A DNA stretch of 64,000 bases from Streptomyces marincola (lineage in GTDB: Bacteria; Actinomycetota; Actinomycetes; Streptomycetales; Streptomycetaceae): contig NZ_CP084541.1 in assembly GCF_020410765.1 (NCBI RefSeq), forward strand, positions 5,882,001-5,946,000. Reading direction: 5' to 3'. Shown in pieces: positions 57,529-64,000 of this stretch. Positions within the stretch are counted from its first letter, which is position 1. Each line of letters begins with the position of its first letter. The position numbers and the translations under genes are program-made. A model generated the notes under the pieces. That model did not search any database, was not told the origin of the DNA, and was given only the letters and a program-made list of their open reading frames with translations.

Positions 57529-58478
57529 GCGCCTGCTGCGGCCCGGCCAGGAGCGGCGCCCGGCCCCTCGCCGCCCCCCGGCCCGCGACCGACCTCGGGC
57601 CGTCCGGTGCCGAGCGGCCCGGTCCCGCGCGGGTGACGCTGCCCGGCGGCACGTTCCGCATGGGCGACCACTTCGCCGAGGGCTACCACGCCGACGCGGA
57701 AGGCCCCGTGCGCGAGGTCGAGGTGGCGCCGTTCGCGATCGACGCCACGGCCGTCACGAACGAGGCGTTCGCCGCCTTCACCGACGCCACCGGGTACGTC
57801 ACGGACGCCGAACGCCACGGCGACTCCTACGTGTTCCACCTGCTGCTCGCGCCCGCCGCCCGGCCGCACGTGCTCGGCCGGGTGCCGCAGGCCCCCTGGT
57901 GGCTCGGCGTCGCGGGCGCCCACTGGCGCGCCCCCGAGGGCCCGGGCTCCGGCATCGACGACCGGGCAGGGCACCCCGTCGTGCACATCTCCCACGCCGA
58001 CGCCCTGGCCTACTGCGCGTGGGCCGGCGCCCGGCTGCCCACCGAGGCCGAGTGGGAGTACGCCGCGCGCGGCGGCGCCGAGGGGCGGCGCTACCCCTGG
58101 GGCGACGAACTGCGCCCCGGCGGGCGGGAGATGTGCAACATCTGGCGGGGCGACTTCCCCCACCGCTGGCGCGGAACGGGGCGCCCCGGCACCGTACCGG
58201 CCGACGCCTACGAGCCGAACGGGTTCGGCCTGTACAACACCTCAGGCAACGTCTGGGAATGGTGCGCCGACTGGTTCGCGCCGGGCCAACGGGCCATCCG
58301 CGGCGGCTCCTACCTGTGCCACGCCTCCTACTGCAACCGCTACCGCGTCGCCGCGCGCTCCTCCAACACCCCCGACTCCTCGACAGGACACGGCGGCTTC
58401 CGCTGCGTCAGGGACGTGCCCGCAGGGCCGCCGGCCGACCCAGGACCGAACCGCCCCGAGAAAGGACCCCGCCCGTGA
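57525..58478 (+). CDS. Formylglycine-generating enzyme (FGE, sulfatase-modifying factor)
   Basis: The 317-residue protein is a genuine FGE, not a distant SUMF1-like protein: 'LPGGTFRMGDHFAEGYHADA', 'RLPTEAEWEYAARGGAEGRR', 'GLYNTSGNVWEWCADWF', and the active site 'RGGSYLCHASYCNRYRVAAR' with Cys265 and Cys270 in the copper-binding, catalytic C-x4-C spacing, followed by 'SSNTPDSSTGHGGFRC'. It oxidises the cysteine of CxPxR sulfatase motifs to formylglycine, and the two following genes carry that motif. It overlaps both neighbours by four bases. Confidence 0.95.
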   Translation: MSACCGPARSGARPLAAPRPATDLGPSGAERPGPARVTLPGGTFRMGDHFAEGYHADAEGPVREVEVAPFAIDATAVTNEAFAAFTDATGYVTDAERHGDSYVFHLLLAPAARPHVLGRVPQAPWWLGVAGAHWRAPEGPGSGIDDRAGHPVVHISHADALAYCAWAGARLPTEAEWEYAARGGAEGRRYPWGDELRPGGREMCNIWRGDFPHRWRGTGRPGTVPADAYEPNGFGLYNTSGNVWEWCADWFAPGQRAIRGGSYLCHASYCNRYRVAARSSNTPDSSTGHGGFRCVRDVPAGPPADPGPNRPEKGPRP

Positions 58479-60346
58479 AGGCCGTCATGGTCATGTTCGA
58501 CAGTCTCAACCGGCACCTGCTGCCGCCCTACGGCGCCGACTGGACGCACGCCCCGAACTTCACGCGCCTGGCCGCGCGCACGGTGACGTTCGACAACTGC
58601 TACGCCGGGTCGATGCCCTGTATGCCGGCCCGCAGGGAACTCCACACCGGCCGGCACAACTTCCTGCACCGGGGCTGGGGGCCGCTTGAGCCGTTCGACG
58701 ACTCCATGCCGGAACTCCTCAGCCGGCACGGCGTGTACACGCACCTCGTGAGCGACCACCAGCACTACTGGGAGGACGGCGGCGCGACGTACCACACCCG
58801 CTACGACAGCTGGGAGTTCTTCCGCGGGCAGGAGGGCGACCCGTGGAAGGGCCGGGTCGCCGACCCGCGACCGCCCGCCGACCTGCGCGCCACGCGCGGC
58901 GAGGTGTGGCGGCAGGACTGGGTCAACCGCTCCTACCTGGACACCGAGGAGAAGCAGCCGCAGACGCTGACGTTTGACGCCGGCCTGGAGTTCCTGCGCG
59001 ACAACCGCGCCGAGGACAACTGGTTCGTGCAGATCGAGACGTTCGACCCGCACGAGCCGTTCTTCACGCACCAGCGCTGGAAGGACCTCTACCCGCACGA
59101 CTACCAGGGCCCGCACTTCGACTGGCCCGACTACACCCGCGTCACCGAGAGCGAGGACCAGGTCGCCCACGTCCGCTACGAGTACGCCGCGCTGCTGTCG
59201 ATGTGCGACCACTCGCTCGGGCGCGTGCTCGACGCGCTCGACGCCTACGGGCTGTGGGACGACACGCTGCTGATCGTGTGCACCGACCACGGCTTCCTGC
59301 TCGGCGAGAAGGGCTGGTGGGCCAAGGTCGTCCAGCCCTGGTTCAACGAACTCGTGCACACCCCGCTGTTCGTGCACGACCCGCGCCGGCCCTGGCTCGC
59401 GGGCAGCCGCCACGAGGGCCTGGTGCAGACGATCGACATCGCGCCCACCCTGCTCGACCACTTCGGCGCCCCCCGCACCCCCGACATGCGGGGCCGCCCG
59501 CTCGCCGAGGCGGTGGCCGCCCCGGACGAAGCCGAGGACCCCGGGCGCCCGGCGGCCCAGGCACGGCCCCGCGAGGCGGCGATCTTCGGCATCTTCGGCG
59601 GCCACGTCAACGTCACCGACGGGCGCTGGGTCTACATGCGCGCGTGCGCCGACGACGGCAACCAGCCGCTGTACGAGCACACCCTCATGCCCACCCGCAT
59701 CCGGGGGCGCTTCACTCCCGAGGAGTTGGCCGAGGCCGAACTCGCCCCGCCGTTCTCCTTCACCAAGGGCGTCAAGACCCTGCGCGTACCGGCCCGCACC
59801 GCGCCGTTCCTCGGCCCGGCCCGGTTCGGAACGCTCCTGTTCGACCTGGCCACCGACCCGGAGCAGGAGCACCCCCTGACCGACGACGCCACGGAACTGC
59901 GCATGATCCGGCTCCTGGTCGAGGCGCTGCGGGAGAACGACGCGCCCGACAGCCAGTACGAACGGCTCGGCGTCCCCCGGCACCCGGACGAGGTGGCGGA
60001 GAAGCACCTGCTGATCGCGGCCCAGCGCCAGACGGCCGCCGCGGCGCGCGAACGGGCCGCCCGCGTCGACGACTTCCCCGAGGGCGCCGTGAACCTGCGC
60101 ACCCCGCTGCCCGAACTCCTCGCGCACCCGGCAGCCGCCGACGCCGTGCGCCGCCACCTGCCAGGACTGCTCGACTCCGAACTGCTCACCGTGCGCGGCG
60201 GCGGCTCCCTGCTGCAACTGGCCGCCGTCACGGGCGAACCCGACCGCGCGCGGCTGCGGGACCTCGCGCACGAACTCGCCCGCCTCTTCCCCGCATCCGC
60301 CGCCACGCGCGGCGTTCCCGCCGCCGAGAGGACAGGACGACGATGA
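58475..60346 (+). CDS. Cytoplasmic type I sulfatase (FGly-dependent), first copy
   Basis: The 623-residue alkaline-phosphatase-fold protein begins directly with 'AVMVMFDSLNRHLLPPYGAD' and lacks a signal peptide. The modification site is Cys49-Met-Pro-Ala-Arg53 ('CMPARRELHTGRHNF'), matching CxPxR. Further metal and active-site segments are 'VSDHQHYWEDGGATYHTRYD', 'FDPHEPFF' and 'VCTDHGFLLGEKGWW'. It should hydrolyse an imported sulfate ester; close substrate assignment is not possible. The 'GEKGWWAK' loop is shared with glycan-type sulfatases. GTG 58475 overlaps the FGE stop. Confidence 0.93.
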   Translation: MKAVMVMFDSLNRHLLPPYGADWTHAPNFTRLAARTVTFDNCYAGSMPCMPARRELHTGRHNFLHRGWGPLEPFDDSMPELLSRHGVYTHLVSDHQHYWEDGGATYHTRYDSWEFFRGQEGDPWKGRVADPRPPADLRATRGEVWRQDWVNRSYLDTEEKQPQTLTFDAGLEFLRDNRAEDNWFVQIETFDPHEPFFTHQRWKDLYPHDYQGPHFDWPDYTRVTESEDQVAHVRYEYAALLSMCDHSLGRVLDALDAYGLWDDTLLIVCTDHGFLLGEKGWWAKVVQPWFNELVHTPLFVHDPRRPWLAGSRHEGLVQTIDIAPTLLDHFGAPRTPDMRGRPLAEAVAAPDEAEDPGRPAAQARPREAAIFGIFGGHVNVTDGRWVYMRACADDGNQPLYEHTLMPTRIRGRFTPEELAEAELAPPFSFTKGVKTLRVPARTAPFLGPARFGTLLFDLATDPEQEHPLTDDATELRMIRLLVEALRENDAPDSQYERLGVPRHPDEVAEKHLLIAAQRQTAAAARERAARVDDFPEGAVNLRTPLPELLAHPAAADAVRRHLPGLLDSELLTVRGGGSLLQLAAVTGEPDRARLRDLAHELARLFPASAATRGVPAAERTGRR

Positions 60347-62658
60347 CGCCGCACAGCATCGAACGCCGCACCCCCTACGACGACTTCGCGGGTTTCGTCG
60401 GCCGCACCTTCGCCGAGTCCGAGGCGGCCTGGCCGGAGCCGCGCAGGCCCGCGCACGCCGCGCCCAACATCGTCGTCGTCCTCGTCGACGACATGGGCTA
60501 CAGCGACATCGGCCCGTTCGGCTCCGAGATCCCCACGCCCACCCTCGACCGGCTCGCCGAGCGCGGCCTCAGGCTCACCAACTACCACACGATGCCGCTG
60601 TGCTCGCCCGCCCGCGCCGCGCTGCTCACCGGCCTGAACCCGCACCGCGTCGGGTACTCGTTCGTCGCCAACGCCGACCCCGGTTTCCCCGGCTACGCCA
60701 TGGAGATCGCCGACGACATCCCGACGCTGGCCCAGACCCTGCACGACGCCGGATACGCCACCTACGCCGTCGGCAAGTGGCACCTCACCCGCGACTCCGC
60801 CTCGGGCGCCGCCGACGACCGCCGCTCCTGGCCGCTCCAGAAGGGCTTCGACCGCTACTACGGCGTGCTCGAAGGGCTCACCAGCCTCTTCCACCCGCAC
60901 CAACTGGTGCGCGACAACAGCCCGCTGGACATCGACTCCTACCCGGCCGGCTACTACTACACCGACGACATCACCGACCAGGCCATCGCCATGGTGACGT
61001 CGCTGCGCGCCCACGACGCCGACAAACCGTTCCTGCTGTACCTGGCGCACAACGCCGTGCACGGGCCCCTCCAGGCGAAGCCCGAGGACATCGCCCGCCA
61101 CCGGGGCCGCTACGACGCGGGCTGGGACCGGCTGCGCGAGGACCGCTTCGCGCGCCAGGTCGCCGAGGGGATCTTCCCCGAGGGCACCCGGCTGCCGCCG
61201 CGCAACCACGAGGCCGGCCACGAGGTGCGCCCCTGGGCGGAGCTGACCGAGGCGGAACGGCGGCGCTACGCCCGCTACATGGAGGTGTACGCGGCCATGG
61301 TCGACAACATCGACCAGAACCTCGGCCGCCTGCTCGGCACCCTCGACGCGCTGGGCGACCTCGACAACACCATCGTCCTGTTCACCTCGGACAACGGCGG
61401 CACCGGCGAGGGCGGCCAGGAGGGCACCCGCAGCTACTTCAGCCGCTTCGTCCGCCACCCGGGCCTGCCCGACGACTGGGACCCCGACGTGGACCGCGAC
61501 CCCGACCTCATCGGCGGCCCCCGCGGCCTGGTGCACTACCCGCGCGGCTGGGGCATGGCCTCCAACACCCCCTTCCGGCTCTACAAGGGCCACACCCACG
61601 CGGGCGGCGTGCGCGTGCCGCTCCTCCTGTCCTGGCCGGCCGGCCTCGGCGCCGGCACCCGCGCCCAGTACGGCTACGTCACCGACATCACCCCCACGCT
61701 GCTCGAACTCGCCGGCATACCCAGGCCGGCCGAGCGGCACGGCGCCCCCGTGCAGGACCTCGACGGCGTCAGCCTCGTGCCCGTGCTCGCCGACCCGGAC
61801 GCCGAGTCGCCGCACGTCGAGCAGCACTGCGAGATGAGCGGCAACCGCAGCTACTACCGCGACGGCTGGAAGCTGGTGACGCTGCACCGGCCGGGCGCGG
61901 ACTACGACGACGAGGAATGGGCGCTGTTCGACGTCCGCGCCGACCCCACCGAGACCACCGACGTCGCCGCCGACCACCCCGAGGTGGTCAAGGAGCTGTC
62001 CGCCGCCTGGGAGGCCGCGGCCTGGCGCAACGGCGTGTTCCCCCTGCCCGACGCCAGCGGCGCGCTCGCCCTGCGCAACCCCGACGAGGAGCGCTGGAGC
62101 CGCCCGCTGACCCTGCTGCCCGGCACGCCAGAGCTGGAACGCTACCGCTCCTCGCGCCTCGTGGCCTTCCGGTCCTTCACCGTCACGGTCCGGATCGCGG
62201 CGCACCGCGCGGACGACGCGGGCGTGCTGGTCTCCCACGGCGACCAGGGCGGCGGCTACAGCCTCTACGCGGCGGACGGCAGGCTGCGGTTCGCCTACAA
62301 CGAGTACGGCCGGCTGCTCGACGCGGACGCCGGGCCGCTGCCCGCGGGCTCGCCGGTGATCGAGGTCGCCGCCACCGCGCTGCCCGGCATCCGGTGGTCG
62401 TTCGCGATCACGGTCGACGGCGCCCCCGCCGGCGGCCTGGATTCCGTCCGCCAGCTGATCGGCATGGCCCCCTTCCAGGGCATCAGCGTCGGCATCGACC
62501 GCAAGTCGCCCGTGTCCTGGCCCGTGTTCGAACGGCACGGGACGTTCCGCTACTCCGGCACGCTCGCCTCCGTCACCTACACCCCGGGCCCGCGTGCCCC
62601 CTACGACCCGGCGGAGCTGGCCCGCACCCTCGCCCGCGCCGCCGCGGCGTTCGAATGA
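60343..62658 (+). CDS. Arylsulfatase (FGly-dependent), second copy
   Basis: The 771-residue enzyme has 'NIVVVLVDDMGYSDIGPFGS', the CSPAR site (Cys87 in 'MPLCSPARAALLTGLNPHRV'), 'YAVGKWHL', 'FTSDNGGTGEGGQ' and 'YKGHTHAGGVRVPLLLSWPA', all characteristic of AtsA-type arylsulfatases. The last 170 residues form a beta-rich jelly-roll-like domain usual in this subgroup. There is no signal peptide, so it too works in the cytoplasm. Its ATG overlaps the first sulfatase stop. No terminator was recognised in the 28 bases before the convergent ligase gene. Confidence 0.94.
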   Translation: MTPHSIERRTPYDDFAGFVGRTFAESEAAWPEPRRPAHAAPNIVVVLVDDMGYSDIGPFGSEIPTPTLDRLAERGLRLTNYHTMPLCSPARAALLTGLNPHRVGYSFVANADPGFPGYAMEIADDIPTLAQTLHDAGYATYAVGKWHLTRDSASGAADDRRSWPLQKGFDRYYGVLEGLTSLFHPHQLVRDNSPLDIDSYPAGYYYTDDITDQAIAMVTSLRAHDADKPFLLYLAHNAVHGPLQAKPEDIARHRGRYDAGWDRLREDRFARQVAEGIFPEGTRLPPRNHEAGHEVRPWAELTEAERRRYARYMEVYAAMVDNIDQNLGRLLGTLDALGDLDNTIVLFTSDNGGTGEGGQEGTRSYFSRFVRHPGLPDDWDPDVDRDPDLIGGPRGLVHYPRGWGMASNTPFRLYKGHTHAGGVRVPLLLSWPAGLGAGTRAQYGYVTDITPTLLELAGIPRPAERHGAPVQDLDGVSLVPVLADPDAESPHVEQHCEMSGNRSYYRDGWKLVTLHRPGADYDDEEWALFDVRADPTETTDVAADHPEVVKELSAAWEAAAWRNGVFPLPDASGALALRNPDEERWSRPLTLLPGTPELERYRSSRLVAFRSFTVTVRIAAHRADDAGVLVSHGDQGGGYSLYAADGRLRFAYNEYGRLLDADAGPLPAGSPVIEVAATALPGIRWSFAITVDGAPAGGLDSVRQLIGMAPFQGISVGIDRKSPVSWPVFERHGTFRYSGTLASVTYTPGPRAPYDPAELARTLARAAAAFE

Positions 62659-62686
62659 GAGGAATCCACGGGAGTACGCGGCGGGC

Positions 62687-64000
62687 TCAGTCGCCGTACA
62701 GCCGCGCCACCTCCTCGGCGTAGGCGTCCGCCACGGCCGGGCGCTTGACCTTGAGGGACGGCGTCAGCAGTCCGTTCTCCTCGGTGAACTCGCCGGGCAC
62801 GATGGTGAACGCGCGGATGGCCTCGGCCCGCGAGACGGCCTCGTTGGCGTAGTCGACGGCGCGCTGCACGTCGGCCCGCAGGGCGGGGTCCTCGCGCAGT
62901 TCCTCGACCGGGGTGTCCAGGGGGCGCTTGCGGACGGTCAGCCAGTGCGCGAGCGCCGCCGGTTCGAGGGTGACGAGGGCGGCGACGAACGGGCGCCCCT
63001 CGCCGACGACCATGCACTGCCCGACCGGCGGGCGGCTGCGGAGCCGGTCCTCCAGCACGCTGGGGGAGACGTTCTTGCCGCCGCTGGTGACGATGATGTC
63101 CTTCTTGCGGCCGGTGATGGTCAGGTAGCCGTCCTCGTCCAGGCCGCCGAGGTCGCCCGTGGCGAACCACTCGCCGCGCCGCGCCGCCCGCGTGGCGGTC
63201 GGGTCCTTCCAGTACGCGCGGGCCACGACGCCGCCGCGGACCAGCACCTCGCCGTCGTCGGCGATGCGCACCGACGTGCCGGGCAGGGGGCGGCCCACGG
63301 TGCCGGGCCTGGGATCGAGCGGCGGCACGATGGTCGCGGCCGAGGTCGTCTCGGTGAGCCCGTAGCCCTCGTACACCACGATGCCGCAGCCGAAGAAGAA
63401 GAGGTTGAGCCGCCGGTCCAGGGGCGAGCCGCCGCTGATGGCGTAGCGGACCCGGCCGCCCAGGGCCTTGCGGACGCGGCGGTACACCAGCAGGTCGTAC
63501 AAGCCCCTGGCCAGCCGCAGCCAGGGCCGCGGCCCCGGGCCCGTGCCGTGGTAGGCGGCCAGGGCCGCCTCCGCCCAGGCCACGGCGACGCGGTCGGCCC
63601 GTTCGAACGAGGCGCCGCGGCCCACGCGTTCCGCCGTGGCCCGCCCGGTGTCGTGGATCTTCTCGAAGAGATAGGGGACGCCGACGAGGAACGTCGGCCG
63701 GAACGAGGCGAGTTCGGGCCGCAGCTCGTCCGGCTTGACGCTGGGGCAGTGCCCGATCCTGATGCGGGCCGACAGGCAGGCGATCTGGATGGTGCGGCCC
63801 AGGATGTGGGCCAGCGGCAGGAACACCAGGGTCGCCGGGGTCTGCCCGGTGACCTCCTCGAAGACGGGCTTGAGCAGTTCCACCAGGTTGGCCGACTCCG
63901 CGTGCAGGTTGCCGTGCGTGAGGACGCAGCCGCGCGGGCGGCCCGTGGTGCCCGAGGTGTAGACGATGGTGGCGACGCTGTCCTGGCCGAGCGCGGCGCG
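62687..64000 (-). CDS. Long-chain fatty acid-CoA ligase (FadD15-like), 3' part
   Basis: The gene begins beyond the right edge; 438 C-terminal residues are visible. The AMP-binding motif 'IVYTSGTTGRPRGCVLTHGN' lies near the edge, followed by 'TLVFLPLAHILGRTIQIACL', 'YAISGGSPLDRRLNLFFFGC', 'EGYGLTETTSAATI', 'GEWFATGDLGGLDEDGYLTI' and the C-terminal 'GRKKDIIVTSGGKNVSPSVL'. It activates long-chain fatty acids with ATP and CoA. It converges on the sulfatase operon and is not functionally linked to it. Confidence 0.95.
   Translation of the reverse strand, partial: RAALGQDSVATIVYTSGTTGRPRGCVLTHGNLHAESANLVELLKPVFEEVTGQTPATLVFLPLAHILGRTIQIACLSARIRIGHCPSVKPDELRPELASFRPTFLVGVPYLFEKIHDTGRATAERVGRGASFERADRVAVAWAEAALAAYHGTGPGPRPWLRLARGLYDLLVYRRVRKALGGRVRYAISGGSPLDRRLNLFFFGCGIVVYEGYGLTETTSAATIVPPLDPRPGTVGRPLPGTSVRIADDGEVLVRGGVVARAYWKDPTATRAARRGEWFATGDLGGLDEDGYLTITGRKKDIIVTSGGKNVSPSVLEDRLRSRPPVGQCMVVGEGRPFVAALVTLEPAALAHWLTVRKRPLDTPVEELREDPALRADVQRAVDYANEAVSRAEAIRAFTIVPGEFTEENGLLTPSLKVKRPAVADAYAEEVARLYGD

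Noticed and set aside
57525..58478. EgtB-type (ergothioneine) role for the SUMF1-fold protein
   Set aside because: It lacks a DinB domain and carries the C-x4-C active site in the 'SYLCHASYC' context typical of true FGE, directly before two CxPxR sulfatases.
59632..62538. A 968-codon minus-strand frame opposite the sulfatases
   Set aside because: Shadow of two clearly homologous sulfatase genes; no motif and no start region.
1..64000. tRNA, rRNA, CRISPR arrays, insertion sequences, replication origin
   Set aside because: No cloverleaf-like or rRNA-like segments, no regularly spaced repeats, no transposase or integrase motifs and no DnaA-box clusters were seen.

Overview
The window is very GC-rich (well over 70 percent G+C, with G or C at nearly every third codon position), uses GTG and TTG starts freely, and carries families typical of filamentous actinomycetes: a SpoIIE-type phosphatase fused to an anti-sigma-like ATPase, MmyB-like, ROK and HxlR regulators, GH115, M55 and DUF574-type methyltransferase. 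It is best read as a chromosomal segment of Streptomyces or a close relative, in an accessory part of the genome. I saw no tRNA, rRNA, CRISPR array, transposase or integrase. All calls come from reading the sequence and translations; no database search was run.

Layout. 1-8.3 kb: the end of a secreted carbohydrate-binding protein, DUF72, a DUF574-type methyltransferase, a radical SAM protein with a LexA-like box, two 5'-truncated gene remnants joined head to head near 5440, and a divergent quinone reductase/MmyB-type regulator pair around a perfect 21-bp palindrome. 8.4-16.8 kb: a stress/sigma-control phosphatase with an overlapping methyltransferase, then a peptide-catabolism run (M55, M20, S9 peptidases), then CBS and LapA-like small proteins. 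16.8-24.8 kb: a truncated phosphonate-binding lipoprotein, a DUF5107 protein, and a polyol operon (DeoR regulator, binding protein, two permeases, dehydrogenase; no ATPase gene). 25-33.8 kb: mixed redox, methyltransferase and regulator genes, including a PL8 polysaccharide lyase without a signal peptide and LysR/aldo-keto reductase and HxlR/DsbA divergent pairs with recognisable operators. 33.6-42.9 kb: DedA, MBL-fold, a holin-like/phosphatase fusion, four very small overlapping genes divergent from an XRE-TPR regulator, pterin dehydratase, aldo-keto reductase, transporter and FdhD. 43-46.2 kb: a Tat-exported GH115 glucuronidase.

The most striking part is 46.4-62.7 kb, a sulfur-scavenging island. 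It contains a sulfonate-type flavin monooxygenase (frameshifted as given), a glutathione-transferase-like protein, a TauD-type dioxygenase, a ROK regulator, an Opp-type ABC transporter, a formylglycine-generating enzyme and two sulfatases with no export signal. Three short leader peptides with an RRH(I/V)DL or related motif lie upstream of the monooxygenase, the transferase-like gene and the transporter/sulfatase operon. For the second and third leaders the sequence at the leader stop codon is repeated in the 3' arm of a downstream terminator-like hairpin, so mutually exclusive antiterminator and terminator structures can be drawn. This supports a working model: sulfate esters are imported by the Opp-type transporter, desulfated in the cytoplasm by sulfatases matured by the co-encoded FGE, and the units are switched on by cysteine shortage through ribosome-mediated attenuation.

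The window closes with the 3' part of a long-chain acyl-CoA synthetase gene on the minus strand, running off the right edge.
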